Shown here piece after piece: positions 37,783-47,260 of a stretch of 64,000 nt of DNA. The position numbers were made by a program, and so were the translations under genes. This stretch comes from Pseudomonas sp. AKS31 (GTDB lineage Bacteria; Pseudomonadota; Gammaproteobacteria; Pseudomonadales; Pseudomonadaceae): the NCBI RefSeq assembly GCF_023634765.1, contig NZ_JAMLFX010000001.1, positions 256,848 to 320,847 of the forward strand, read 5' to 3'. The notes under the pieces are model-generated. The model saw only the letters and a program-made list of their open reading frames with translations. It was not told where the DNA came from and did not search any database. Every line of letters starts with the position of its first letter. Position 1 is the first letter of the stretch.

Positions 37783-38546
37783 GTCAGTTGGAAAAAATCT
37801 ATGGCGTTCACGCGGTAGAAGCGTTGCTGCGTCACCACCCGAAACGCGTCAAGCAGATCTGGCTGGCGGAAAGCCGCAACGATCCGCGTGTGCAGACTCT
37901 GGTTGAGCTGGCCAACGAAAATCGCGTTCAGGTCGGCCAGGCCGAACGTCGCGAAATGGATGCCTGGGTTGAGGGTGTGCACCAGGGCGTAGTCGCGGAA
38001 GTAAGCCCGAGCCAGGTCTGGGGCGAAGCCATGCTCGACGAACTGCTCGATCGCACGGAAGGCGCGCCGCTGTTGCTGGTGCTCGACGGCGTGACCGACC
38101 CGCACAACCTCGGTGCCTGCCTGCGTTCGGCCGATGCGGCCGGTGCGCTGGCGGTGATCGTGCCGAAAGACAAGTCGGCGACCCTGACGCCGGTCGTGCG
38201 TAAAGTCGCTTGCGGCGCGGCGGAAGTGATTCCGCTGGTCGCGGTAACCAACCTCGCCCGTACGCTGGAAAAGCTTCAGCAGCGCGGTCTGTGGGTTGTC
38301 GGCACGGCGGGCGAGGCTGAGGTCAGCATCTATGACCAGGACCTGACTGGCCCGACCATTCTGATCATGGGTGCTGAAGGCAAAGGCATGCGTCGCCTGA
38401 CCCGCGAACACTGCGACTATCTGGTGAACCTGCCGATGGCCGGTAGCGTCAGCAGCCTCAACGTTTCCGTGGCGACCGGCGTCTGCCTGTTCGAAGCCCA
38501 GCGTCAGCGCGGTGCAAAAGCCAAGGCTGCCACCAAGAAATCCTGA
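37779..38546 (+). CDS. rlmB: 23S rRNA (guanosine-2'-O-)-methyltransferase
   Basis: This 255 aa SPOUT (TrmH-type) methyltransferase modifies G2251 of 23S rRNA. It has an N-terminal substrate-binding domain (about 1-75), then DPHNLGACLRSADAAG, the SAM-knot motifs GAEGKGMRRLT and SLNVSVATGVCLFE. The start overlaps the rnr stop; the pair is a conserved unit. Confidence 0.96.
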   Translation: MSQLEKIYGVHAVEALLRHHPKRVKQIWLAESRNDPRVQTLVELANENRVQVGQAERREMDAWVEGVHQGVVAEVSPSQVWGEAMLDELLDRTEGAPLLLVLDGVTDPHNLGACLRSADAAGALAVIVPKDKSATLTPVVRKVACGAAEVIPLVAVTNLARTLEKLQQRGLWVVGTAGEAEVSIYDQDLTGPTILIMGAEGKGMRRLTREHCDYLVNLPMAGSVSSLNVSVATGVCLFEAQRQRGAKAKAATKKS

Positions 38547-38563
38547 GTCGTACGCGATTCAAA

Positions 38564-38653
38564 TGTGGGAGCGAGCTTGCTCGCGAAAGCGGAGTGTCAG
38601 TCGACATAAATGTTGCCTGACAAACTGCATTCGCGAGCAAGCTCGCTCCCACA
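38564..38653. repeat. REP pair (REPIN)
   Basis: TGTGGGAGCGAGCTTGCTCG (from 38564) faces TTCGCGAGCAAGCTCGCTCC (from 38630). Both arms carry the same compensating change (CTTG/CAAG), so the hairpin pairing is preserved. It fills most of the space between rlmB and the ribosomal operon promoter. Confidence 0.92.
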
Positions 38654-38706
38654 GTGTTTTGTGGTGTTGCATAAATGGGTGGTTGTTCAAATATTCACCA
38701 ATTGCC

Positions 38707-38735
38707 TTGCACCTCCTCTGTCCCTTCTCTACAAT
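38707..38735 (+). promoter_or_regulatory. Sigma70 promoter of the rpsF operon
   Basis: TTGCAC (38707-38712), a 17 bp spacer and TACAAT (38730-38735). It is followed by GCGCCCC, a GC-rich discriminator typical of ribosomal genes, and leaves a ~110 nt leader before rpsF. Together with the REP pair this accounts for the 38547-38853 gap. Confidence 0.75.
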
Positions 38736-38853
38736 TGCGCCCCTTGCTGTGACGGCAGGCACGCATGTGCCCCGCGCCAGCAAGTCCATAAGTGTCATTC
38801 ACTCCTTGTCTGACCGTTTTTGAGCGGCAGGCTACAACCCGTAAGGAGCATTC

Positions 38854-39276
38854 ATGCGTCATTACGAAATCATCTTTTTGGTCCACCCGGATCAAAGCGA
38901 GCAAGTCGGCGGCATGGTTGAGCGTTACACCAAGCTGATCGAAGAAGACGGCGGCAAAATCCACCGTCTGGAAGATTGGGGCCGTCGTCAACTGGCCTAC
39001 GCAATCAACAATGTTCACAAGGCTCACTACGTGATGCTGAACGTTGAGTGCACTGGCAAGGCCCTGGCCGAGCTGGAAGACAACTTCCGCTACAACGATG
39101 CAGTGATCCGTAACCTGGTCATCCGTCGCGACGAAGCCGTTACCGGCCAGTCCGAGATGCTCAAGGCTGAAGAAAACCGCAGTGAGCGCCGTGAGCGTCG
39201 CGACCGTCCTGAGCACGAAGGCGCTGATAGCGCTGATAGTGATGACAGCGACAACAGCGATAACGCTGACGAGTAA
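38854..39276 (+). CDS. rpsF: 30S ribosomal protein S6
   Basis: 140 aa. The opening [17 protein letters not shown] and the segment [11 protein letters not shown] are family blocks. The C-terminal ~25 residues are an acidic Asp/Ser-rich tail ([13 protein letters not shown]), where S6 is glutamylated in some bacteria. The ribosome binding site is AAGGAG. It is followed by rpsR after 28 bp. Confidence 0.97.
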   Translation: MRHYEIIFLVHPDQSEQVGGMVERYTKLIEEDGGKIHRLEDWGRRQLAYAINNVHKAHYVMLNVECTGKALAELEDNFRYNDAVIRNLVIRRDEAVTGQSEMLKAEENRSERRERRDRPEHEGADSADSDDSDNSDNADE

Positions 39277-39304
39277 TCCACGGACCTTTTAAGGAGCCTA
39301 TCAA

Positions 39305-39535
39305 ATGGCACGTTTCTTCCGTCGTCGTAAATTCTGCCGCTTCACCGCTGAAGACGTGAAAGAGATCGATTACAAAGATCTCAACACTCTGAAAGCCTAC
39401 GTATCCGAGACCGGCAAAATCGTTCCAAGCCGCATCACCGGTACCAAAGCTCGTTATCAGCGTCAGCTGGCCACCGCTATCAAGCGCGCCCGCTTCCTGG
39501 CCCTGCTGGCCTACACCGACAGCCACGGCCGCTGA
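39305..39535 (+). CDS. rpsR: 30S ribosomal protein S18
   Basis: 76 aa, the usual length. It opens with the basic [12 protein letters not shown] and continues with [18 protein letters not shown] and the RNA-binding [13 protein letters not shown]. The ribosome binding site is AAGGAG. It pairs with S6 on the 30S platform. Confidence 0.98.
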
Positions 39536-39571
39536 GACCGGGCAGTCGACAAGTAGCAAAGGATTGAATGC

Positions 39572-40465
39572 ATGCGTGCCTTAGCTGAGTTCATCATGCG
39601 AGGCCGTATGCAGGCCACTCTCGTGGTGGCCGGATGTGCAACATTGCCGTTGTTGTATTGGTTGGGTGCTGCCGCGGGGAGCCTTGTGCTGCTGCGGCGC
39701 GGACTGACGGACGCCCTGGGTGTTCTGTCTCTGGGGCTGCTGCCGGCGTTGATCTGGTGGTTGTATGCCGATGACCCACGGGCACTTCTGGTGCTGCTGG
39801 GGTCTTCGGGGCTTGCGTTGGTTTTGCGCGCAAGTGAGTCCTGGGTCCGCACGCTGCTGGTCAGCGTAGTGATTGGCGTGGTGTTTTCGGTGGTGCTTGG
39901 GGCTGCGTTTGCGGCCCAGATCGAGATGCTCGCGCAGGCCTTAATAAAGGTCATGCCGGCGCTTCTCGGTGAGACCTACAAGCAATTGTCGGTCGATGAG
40001 CAAGCGCGTTTCGCGTCCCTGATTGCACCGGTCCTGACCGGACTGATTGCGGCGCTGTTGCAGATCGTCAGCGTGCTGAGCCTGATTGTCGGGCGGCATT
40101 GGCAGGCGTTGTTGTACAACCCGGGTGGTTTTGGTCGCGAGTTTCGCGCCATCCGGATCCCGCTGGGGCCGGCGATGTTACTGCTGGCGTTGATGCTTCT
40201 GGGCCCGAATCTCGGTGCACAGATGGCCATGTTGACGCCGTTGTGCAGTGTACCGCTGGTGTTCGCCGGACTTGCCCTGATTCACGGGCTGGTCGGGCAG
40301 AAGCGACTGGCCGGTTTCTGGCTGGTGGGGTTGTACGTCACGCTGCTGCTGTTCATGCAGCTGATCTATCCGTTGCTCGTGGTTCTGGCCATTGTCGACA
40401 GCCTGATTGATTTTCGCGGTCGTCACGTGTCGAAAGACGCCGATAACGCGAACGGTGAAGGTTAA
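39572..40465 (+). CDS. DUF2232-type membrane protein within the ribosomal operon
   Basis: This 297 aa inner-membrane protein has about seven to eight hydrophobic segments (e.g. 14-32, 48-64, 68-84, 89-113, 155-175, 195-220). It lies between rpsR and rplI, the regular place of this conserved Pseudomonas membrane protein. Function is unknown; related DUF2232 proteins in Gram-positives are also membrane proteins near ribosomal or dnaB genes. Confidence 0.85.
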   Translation: MRALAEFIMRGRMQATLVVAGCATLPLLYWLGAAAGSLVLLRRGLTDALGVLSLGLLPALIWWLYADDPRALLVLLGSSGLALVLRASESWVRTLLVSVVIGVVFSVVLGAAFAAQIEMLAQALIKVMPALLGETYKQLSVDEQARFASLIAPVLTGLIAALLQIVSVLSLIVGRHWQALLYNPGGFGREFRAIRIPLGPAMLLLALMLLGPNLGAQMAMLTPLCSVPLVFAGLALIHGLVGQKRLAGFWLVGLYVTLLLFMQLIYPLLVVLAIVDSLIDFRGRHVSKDADNANGEG

Positions 40466-40484
40466 AAGTTAAGAGGATTTCCAC

Positions 40485-40931
40485 ATGCAACTGATCCTTC
40501 TGGAAAAAATCGCCAACCTGGGCAACCTGGGCGACAAAGTAAACGTTAAGGCCGGTTACGGCCGTAACTACCTGCTGCCTTTCGGCAAAGCTACCGCTGC
40601 AACCGCTGCCAACCTGGCTGCGTTTGAAGAGCGTCGTGCCGAGCTGGAAAAAGCTGCCGCAGACCGTAAAGCATCGGCTGAAAGCCGTGCTGCCCAACTG
40701 GCCGAGCTGGAAGTGACCATCACTGCCACCGCTGGCGACGAAGGCAAGCTGTTCGGTTCGATCGGTACTCACGACATTGCTGACGCACTGACCGCCTCCG
40801 GCGTTGAAGTTGCGAAAAGCGAAGTTCGTCTGCCGAACGGCACCATCCGCAACGTGGGTGAATTCGACGTGGCTGTGCACCTGCACGCCGAAGTTGAAGC
40901 CACCGTACGCGTTGTCGTGGTAGCAGCTTAA
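40485..40931 (+). CDS. rplI: 50S ribosomal protein L9
   Basis: 148 aa. The N-domain [19 protein letters not shown] is followed by GYGRNYLLP (the family signature), a long connecting helix rich in Ala/Glu, and the C-domain with [23 protein letters not shown] is the ribosome binding site. Confidence 0.98.
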   Translation: MQLILLEKIANLGNLGDKVNVKAGYGRNYLLPFGKATAATAANLAAFEERRAELEKAAADRKASAESRAAQLAELEVTITATAGDEGKLFGSIGTHDIADALTASGVEVAKSEVRLPNGTIRNVGEFDVAVHLHAEVEATVRVVVVAA

Positions 40932-40977
40932 GTAATACCTGATCGGCTGGCGGCTTGTCCGTCAGACGGTTAACATC

Positions 40978-41015
40978 GGGCACGATCCTGTTTACAGGTC
41001 GTGCCCTTTGTCTTT
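40978..41015 (+). terminator. Intrinsic terminator after rplI
   Basis: GGGCACGA (40978-40985) pairs with TCGTGCCC (40999-41006), followed by TTTGTCTTT. The loop itself contains CCTGTTTACAGG, which extends the stem. It separates the ribosomal operon from dnaB. Confidence 0.85.
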
Positions 41016-41052
41016 CTGAATTCCCTGTTTTTCCCAACAAACACAAGTGGCC

Positions 41053-42450
41053 ATGAACGATATCTCCGCTCCCGAGCAATACGATCTGCAAACCGCTGCC
41101 CTGAAGGTGCCGCCGCATTCCATCGAGGCCGAACAGGCTGTACTCGGTGGTCTGATGCTGGACAACAACGCCTGGGAACGCGTGCTCGATCAAGTCTCCG
41201 ACGGCGATTTCTATCGACATGACCACCGTCTGATCTTCCGTGCGATCGCCAAACTGGCCGATCAGAACATGCCGATCGACGTCGTGACCCTGTCCGAGCA
41301 ACTGGACAAGGAAGGGCAGACCTCGCAGGTCGGCGGCCTTGGTTACCTTGGCGAACTGGCCAAAAACACGCCGTCCGTCGCCAACATCAAGGCCTATGCG
41401 CAGATCGTTCGTCAGCGTGCAACGTTGCGCCAACTGATCGGCATCAGCACTGAAATCGCCGACAGCGCCTTCAACCCGGAAGGCCGGACCGCGGAAGAGA
41501 TCCTCGATGAGGCCGAACGGCAGATCTTCCAGATCGCCGAAGCACGGCCAAAGACCGGTGGCCCGGTCGGTGTCAACGAACTGTTGACCAAAGCCATCGA
41601 CCGCATCGACACCCTGTTCAACACCGACAACGCGATTACCGGCCTGTCCACCGGTTACACCGACCTCGACGAGAAGACCAGCGGCCTGCAGCCTGCCGAC
41701 TTGATCATCGTCGCCGGCCGTCCGTCGATGGGTAAAACCACCTTTGCGATGAACCTCGTGGAAAACGCCGTGTTGCGCAGCGAGAAGGCGGTCCTGGTGT
41801 ACTCCCTCGAGATGCCAGGTGAATCGCTGATCATGCGTATGCTCTCCTCGCTGGGCCGCATCGACCAGACCAAGGTGCGTTCCGGCCAACTGGAAGATGA
41901 TGACTGGCCGCGCCTGACCTCGGCGGTCAACCTGCTCAATGATCGCAAACTGTTCATCGATGACACCGCCGGTATCAGCCCGTCGGAAATGCGTGCGCGG
42001 ACCCGGCGCCTGGTGCGTGAACACGGCGACGTCGGCCTGATCATGATCGACTACCTGCAACTGATGCAGATCCCGGGTTCCAGCGGTGACAACCGTACCA
42101 ACGAAATTTCCGAGATCTCGCGATCCCTGAAAGCGCTGGCCAAGGAATTCAACTGCCCGGTGGTGGCGCTGTCGCAGCTCAACCGTTCCCTCGAACAGCG
42201 TCCGAACAAGCGTCCGGTGAACTCCGACTTGCGTGAATCGGGAGCGATCGAGCAGGACGCCGACGTGATCATGTTCGTGTACCGCGACGAGGTGTATCAC
42301 CCGGAAACCGAGCACAAGGGCATCGCCGAAATCATCATCGGCAAACAGCGTAACGGCCCGATCGGTTTTATCCGCCTGGCGTTTATCGGCAAATACACGC
42401 GCTTCGAAAACCTCGCGCCGGGCAGTTACAACTTCGACGACGACGAGTGA
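41053..42450 (+). CDS. dnaB: Replicative DNA helicase DnaB
   Basis: This 465 aa hexameric helicase has an N-terminal DnaG-binding domain (PPHSIEAEQAVLGGLMLDN), and a RecA-like domain with Walker A GRPSMGKTT at about 221-229 and Walker B-like LIMIDYLQLM. The C-terminal arginine-finger region includes SDLRESGAIEQDADV. The start at 41053 (MNDISAPEQ) is the family-like opening; a GTG at 41047 is possible. No intein is present. Confidence 0.97.
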   Translation: MNDISAPEQYDLQTAALKVPPHSIEAEQAVLGGLMLDNNAWERVLDQVSDGDFYRHDHRLIFRAIAKLADQNMPIDVVTLSEQLDKEGQTSQVGGLGYLGELAKNTPSVANIKAYAQIVRQRATLRQLIGISTEIADSAFNPEGRTAEEILDEAERQIFQIAEARPKTGGPVGVNELLTKAIDRIDTLFNTDNAITGLSTGYTDLDEKTSGLQPADLIIVAGRPSMGKTTFAMNLVENAVLRSEKAVLVYSLEMPGESLIMRMLSSLGRIDQTKVRSGQLEDDDWPRLTSAVNLLNDRKLFIDDTAGISPSEMRARTRRLVREHGDVGLIMIDYLQLMQIPGSSGDNRTNEISEISRSLKALAKEFNCPVVALSQLNRSLEQRPNKRPVNSDLRESGAIEQDADVIMFVYRDEVYHPETEHKGIAEIIIGKQRNGPIGFIRLAFIGKYTRFENLAPGSYNFDDDE

Positions 42451-42451
42451 C

Positions 42452-42480
42452 AGCAGGCCGAAATCAATCGGCCTGCTGCG
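42452..42480. terminator. Bidirectional hairpin between dnaB and the NEL-type gene
   Basis: CAGCAGGCCGA pairs with CGGCCTGCTG across a short AATCAAT loop, in the 42 bp gap between two convergent genes. No long T-run is present on either side, so its strength is uncertain. Confidence 0.5.
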
Positions 42481-42492
42481 CCGCTCTATTGG

Positions 42493-45400
42493 TTACAGCG
42501 TTGCGTTACTCGCTCCCGGGGTTTCCTGCGCAGACGTGACGTTGGCAGAAGTCGCCTCGATTGTTGTTCGAGGCTGCAATTCCTGCCGCGTCAGCGTCTG
42601 AATCAATGTCGCTTCGACAATCGCCAACTGCGCCGTCACATCATCGGTTTGCGAGTTGTATTGAGCCTCGCTCAGCAGGCCTTGTGATGACTGGCTGTCG
42701 AGAATTCCCTGACGATCCTGAAACGGCTGACGACTCGCATCGAATTGCGCCCGGTATTTGTGAATGATGAAGTCCTGCCAGAAATCCATCGACACCAACG
42801 CCTGAAATTCTTCAGGCGAACCATTCAGCATCGACACTTTGCGATACGCCGCATCCAGCATTGCCGGGGTAACGCCGGCCATGCCGATAAATGTCAGTGC
42901 CTGCGGCTGAAACGGCAATTGCAGGCGATCTCGTAGGCCAAAGCGGTAGGCCATGGTCATTTCATGTGGATCGCGTATGCGCAAGCTATGGCTGTTTCGC
43001 AGCTCGCGGGAGGTTGCCGGATCGTTGATGATGGCCCTGCTTGAGGCGATCTCTGCTGCCGCGAAGTCGTCGACGTGCTTCAGGCGAAACAATCCTTTGG
43101 ACAATGCCACCAAGGGTGCGCCATCCAGATCGAGTCTGGCCTGAACCCGAGCCTTGTACGTCATGGCCAGGACTTGCAGGTCGGTGAAGGTGGCCGCGGC
43201 GAGGTCAGTGCAGCCGGCTTCGCACGCGCGATCGAACAGCTCCCTGCGCAGGTTTCTCGACTGCGGATTATTTTCTGTGATGACATCGATCACGTCCCAT
43301 GCCTGACGCCGAAAATCAGCATGGTCACCGCGGCTCGCCAGGATGTTGAAGAAACCGTCCGAGCCATCCTGCTCGCGTAACGCGCGCCATTGAGCTTTTC
43401 GCGCGGTAGCCTGGTCGACGCTTAATCCCTCAGTCCATCGCGGGTCCGGTTCCAGGGCGTCTCTTGTGACGGGACGTCGTGCGACGTTGACGGACGTCGT
43501 GATCAGGTTGGCTGTTCGGGTCAGAGGCGTACCGGCCAACATCAGTCGTTCACGGTAGGCGAGCAATTGCTGCGGCGTTGCGTCCGACAGCGGGTTATTG
43601 CTCACCAGCGTGCCGCTGTTGACCTGGACCGAATGCGCCAAGCGCTCCGGGGGCGGAGCAGTGACAAAGTCAGGAATCGTGGTGATCTGATTGTTGCTCA
43701 GATCGATCCGGGTCAGCAGGGGTTGATCAAACAGCCCGGTTGGCCACTGCGAGATGCCGGTGTTCGCCAGGGTGACCTCGCGCATATCGGTGATCAGGCT
43801 GAAATCCGGGATCACACCGAGCTGGGGATTGTTGTCGATCCAGAGTGCTCTGAGCGTTGTGCGTCCAGCCAGTATCCGCGCCGTTTCTGCATTGAGTTCA
43901 AGTTGGTTGTGCTGCAGAAACAGGCGCGTCATCGCGTGCATTTCTCCCACCGCCGGGGGCAAGTCCCTGAGGCGATTGTTCGACATGTCCAGCCAGCGCA
44001 CATGACGAAAACGGGTGAGGAAACCTTCCGGTGACTCCGTCAGACTCATGCCGCTCAATCTGAGTGAGCCAACATGGCTGAAGTCGATGCTCAGATCCGG
44101 CAGGGTCGGCAAGGTCAGACCGCTCAAGTCCAGTTCCAGGCCGATCGGCGAGCCGTCGAAAGCGTGCTTTTGCGCCGTTTCGCGGCGCCAGCAACTGATG
44201 ATCAAATCCCGCGCTGCGGTGCGGTCATTACGGGTGGTAGCGTTGATTTGCAGCTGATTGGCACGCACGTAACGCAGGCGGTTACCGCCTCCGGAAAAAA
44301 CCCAGTCGTCGAGCTGGGTTTTCAGAAGATCGAACTCTTGTTCCAGCGCGAGCAAGCGTGGGGCAAAGGTGCCTTTGTCATGACTCCAGATGAACTCTCT
44401 GCACTCCTTGATGCTCTTGGTCGGGTACAGGTTTCGATAACGCTGCGCCCTGGAGTTCTCGCTATCGAATACGGCGGGATGCGCCGGCTCCATCAGCTCG
44501 GGGTGAGACGCTTTGAGGTGTCGCCAGTAGCCATCGAACTTTCGCCAGTAAGCGGCGGGGAAGTCGTTGCCTTCAAGTCGCGTGACATTGTTGATCCGCG
44601 CGACCACGGACAGCGTCTCGGGTGTCGGGTTGAGGTTCGCCTGAGGAACCTCGCTCAAGCGGTTGTCGCGCAGGTCCAGGCTGGTCAGAGCGGTTTTGTC
44701 GAGCAGCCCGGCAGGCCACTGAGTGAGGCCTGTGTTTTTCAGGTTCAAGACCTGCAACCCGGACATGGCGCTGAAGTCAGGCACCACCCGCAGTTGATTG
44801 TTGGACAGATCAATCTGTTTCAACTGATGCAGTGCACTGAGTGCCAAAGCGCTTTGCTCATCCAGTTTTATCTGGTTTGAACTCAGGTCCAGATAGTTGA
44901 GTTTGTCCATCTCGGCGATTTTTTGCGGCAGTTTATCGATGCCGGAGTTAACGATGGTCAGTCTTTCCAGATTGGGGCAATTGGACAGAAGCGTATTGGC
45001 GGTGTCCGACCAGATTACCGAGTCGAGACTGAGGGATTTGATGTGACTGAAATCCACGGTCAGCAGGGGTAATGGACCGTACAGCTGTGGCAGTTTCAAT
45101 ACGCCTTCCGACTCACCCAGCCAGCAGCCTCTGATGATTCTTGCCAGGCGGGTGGCGTTGACTCTTTCCGGGCCCAGGGCGTTGGCCGCCCCGGGTTGAC
45201 TGTCGGCGATGTAGGCCTGCAGTTGCGTTTCCAGTAGATCGAAACCGGCAATGCGTTGCGCTATCTGCTCTTCGGCGCCGTCACCGAGGCCGAGCAGATA
45301 TTCCCTGGCGGCTTGCGGATTCTTGTCCGGATACATCCGCTGCACCATCGCCACTTCGGGAATGTCGCCATCCAGTCTGAACGCATCTGCGCGCAAGCCA

Positions 45401-47160
45401 GTGCGCATCGCCGGATAGTCGGCCACGACGCGGCGCCAGTAAACCTCGAGCGTTCGCCAGTAGCCGGCCGGGAAGGGGTTGCCTTCAATCAGCGTGACCG
45501 AGTTGATACGGGTGATCGCCAGTCGTTCATCGCTTGACGGGTCAAGGATCGCCTGTGGAATTTCGCGCAGTTGGTTATTGCGCAAGTCGACCAAGTCCAG
45601 TGCCACCTGATCGCGTAGACCGCTGGGCCAATGGTCCAGCCCGGTGTTGCTCAGGTTCAATGACTGCAGGTGTGACATGCCGCGAAAGTCCGGGATTCTG
45701 CCAAGCGGATTGCCCGACAGGTCGAGGTGTTCAAGCTGTTTGAGTGCGCCCAGTTTTGCTGCTGTCTGCTCATTGAACTCGATTCGGTTCGAGTTCAGTT
45801 CCAGGGCCTTGAGAACACTCATCGACGCGACATCGGGCGGCAGCTTGTCCAGGGTGGAGTGAGTTACCGACAGTTTCTCAAGGTTGGGGAAACGGCCAAG
45901 GAAGGTGTCGGCGGTGTCCGACCAGGCGACCGCCTTCAGCTCCAGTGTTCGTACGTGGCTGAAGTCAGCCGTCAGCGGGGCAAGAATCGCCTCGCCCAAA
46001 TCAAGTTTCAGCGTCGTCCCCGTCTGCCGTTTCCAGCAACGTTTTATTTCTTCGGCGGCACGCTCCACCGCGGGATGTGCAGTTTCGGTAGGGGCCTGCG
46101 AGGATGTCTTGCTGATCCAGGAAGCGAGATCTGCCTTGAGTGCCCTGTAACTGGCCTCGCGTTGGGACAGATAGTCGCGGACGTCATCGCCGTGGGAACG
46201 CAGAAGCTGAGAGATTTCCTCGCTGTTGAGGGCCGGGAAGAGTTTTCGCGCACGTGACTCTGGCGTTCGTAATTGATTGATCGCGCTGGCAAATCGTTGC
46301 AGCAGGTTGGGATGCGCGGGGCTGCCCGGCTCGCTGCGGAACATGCCGCCGGCACCGCCGACCGCCGTCCCCAGCCAGCCTTCGCGAGCATCGAAAATGA
46401 TCGGCTCCGAGCGCCCGGGACGGGTAGCGATGTAAGTATTGGTGCTGTCGCCGGCCACCGGATCTTGCCCACGGACGATGCGCATTACCGCTGTCGATGG
46501 GGTCGAGGCGTCGGTGTCGTGCAGGACCTGGTAACTGTGATTGTCGATCACAGCATAGAGTTTACCGTTGAGCCGGTGGAGGCCATCGCTACCCATTTGA
46601 ACGCCAGTGAAATCCAGCGGCGTGCGGAAAACTTCCAGACGGCTGCTCGACAATGGCACACCAATCGGCTCGAAGTGTTCCAGTTCATGCCACAGCCCCG
46701 AGCTGGAGTCTCGCAATAATACTGGCCCCGAGGGGTTGGATTCGCTGGGCAGCCTGGCCCGATACAGACCCGTTTGCGCATCTTTGCCGACCAGCACGAT
46801 GCCGCCGGGCACATCGGCGTACTGGCGGCCTTTGTGCGTTCTCAAACCTTCAGCGTTGCGATCCGACAAACCACTGGCAGCAGGCACCCAGTAATGTTCC
46901 AGTGACTGGCTTGCCGCGCGCGGATTTTCAATGGGCATCGCGGGTTGATGAACCGTGATGCCTGGTGCCGGCTCGATCGCATCGATATCGGCTGGCGTTG
47001 GTAAGCGGCCCGGTCGTGGTGTATGCCCACCGGGTATCGAGATGTCTGAATCTGTGCGCAGTGGCAGGTCGAGGCGCGGGGAGTCCACGTCTGGCACAGC
47101 GTTTTGGTGAGCCGGGCGATTACCGGGCCTGTTGCTTTTGGGAGGCGATTTAACGGGCAT
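42493..47160 (-). CDS. Giant LRR protein with C-terminal NEL-type E3 ubiquitin ligase domain
   Basis: 1555 aa. Domains in order: a proline-rich disordered start (1-80); the shared module at about 95-160 (EGLRTHKGRQYADV...TGLYRARLPSE); a second shared module at about 190-275 (LNGKLYAV...RPGRSEPIIFD...GGAGGM); then three tandem units, each a helical hairpin (about 303-350, 606-651, 905-953), a C-W-[KRL] helix (about 375, 679, 990), and LRRs (about 400-575, 700-885, 1020-1205). The C-terminal region (about 1235-1525) matches the NEL ligase family of IpaH/SspH. The likely catalytic Cys is C1317 in GCTDL, fitting the CxD motif. Start has AAGGA 10 nt upstream. NEL proteins move ubiquitin onto eukaryotic host proteins. 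No secretion genes are in view and no signal peptide is seen. Confidence 0.87.
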   Translation of the reverse strand: MPVKSPPKSNRPGNRPAHQNAVPDVDSPRLDLPLRTDSDISIPGGHTPRPGRLPTPADIDAIEPAPGITVHQPAMPIENPRAASQSLEHYWVPAASGLSDRNAEGLRTHKGRQYADVPGGIVLVGKDAQTGLYRARLPSESNPSGPVLLRDSSSGLWHELEHFEPIGVPLSSSRLEVFRTPLDFTGVQMGSDGLHRLNGKLYAVIDNHSYQVLHDTDASTPSTAVMRIVRGQDPVAGDSTNTYIATRPGRSEPIIFDAREGWLGTAVGGAGGMFRSEPGSPAHPNLLQRFASAINQLRTPESRARKLFPALNSEEISQLLRSHGDDVRDYLSQREASYRALKADLASWISKTSSQAPTETAHPAVERAAEEIKRCWKRQTGTTLKLDLGEAILAPLTADFSHVRTLELKAVAWSDTADTFLGRFPNLEKLSVTHSTLDKLPPDVASMSVLKALELNSNRIEFNEQTAAKLGALKQLEHLDLSGNPLGRIPDFRGMSHLQSLNLSNTGLDHWPSGLRDQVALDLVDLRNNQLREIPQAILDPSSDERLAITRINSVTLIEGNPFPAGYWRTLEVYWRRVVADYPAMRTGLRADAFRLDGDIPEVAMVQRMYPDKNPQAAREYLLGLGDGAEEQIAQRIAGFDLLETQLQAYIADSQPGAANALGPERVNATRLARIIRGCWLGESEGVLKLPQLYGPLPLLTVDFSHIKSLSLDSVIWSDTANTLLSNCPNLERLTIVNSGIDKLPQKIAEMDKLNYLDLSSNQIKLDEQSALALSALHQLKQIDLSNNQLRVVPDFSAMSGLQVLNLKNTGLTQWPAGLLDKTALTSLDLRDNRLSEVPQANLNPTPETLSVVARINNVTRLEGNDFPAAYWRKFDGYWRHLKASHPELMEPAHPAVFDSENSRAQRYRNLYPTKSIKECREFIWSHDKGTFAPRLLALEQEFDLLKTQLDDWVFSGGGNRLRYVRANQLQINATTRNDRTAARDLIISCWRRETAQKHAFDGSPIGLELDLSGLTLPTLPDLSIDFSHVGSLRLSGMSLTESPEGFLTRFRHVRWLDMSNNRLRDLPPAVGEMHAMTRLFLQHNQLELNAETARILAGRTTLRALWIDNNPQLGVIPDFSLITDMREVTLANTGISQWPTGLFDQPLLTRIDLSNNQITTIPDFVTAPPPERLAHSVQVNSGTLVSNNPLSDATPQQLLAYRERLMLAGTPLTRTANLITTSVNVARRPVTRDALEPDPRWTEGLSVDQATARKAQWRALREQDGSDGFFNILASRGDHADFRRQAWDVIDVITENNPQSRNLRRELFDRACEAGCTDLAAATFTDLQVLAMTYKARVQARLDLDGAPLVALSKGLFRLKHVDDFAAAEIASSRAIINDPATSRELRNSHSLRIRDPHEMTMAYRFGLRDRLQLPFQPQALTFIGMAGVTPAMLDAAYRKVSMLNGSPEEFQALVSMDFWQDFIIHKYRAQFDASRQPFQDRQGILDSQSSQGLLSEAQYNSQTDDVTAQLAIVEATLIQTLTRQELQPRTTIEATSANVTSAQETPGASNATL

Positions 47161-47260
47161 GTCTTTCTATCCTTGCAGGGTTTGCGCATCAGCTCGTCTG
47201 AACGGGCGCTGATGGCAGGGGCGGCGTCATTGCCTGATTGATCGTATGGTCCTGAGTCCT

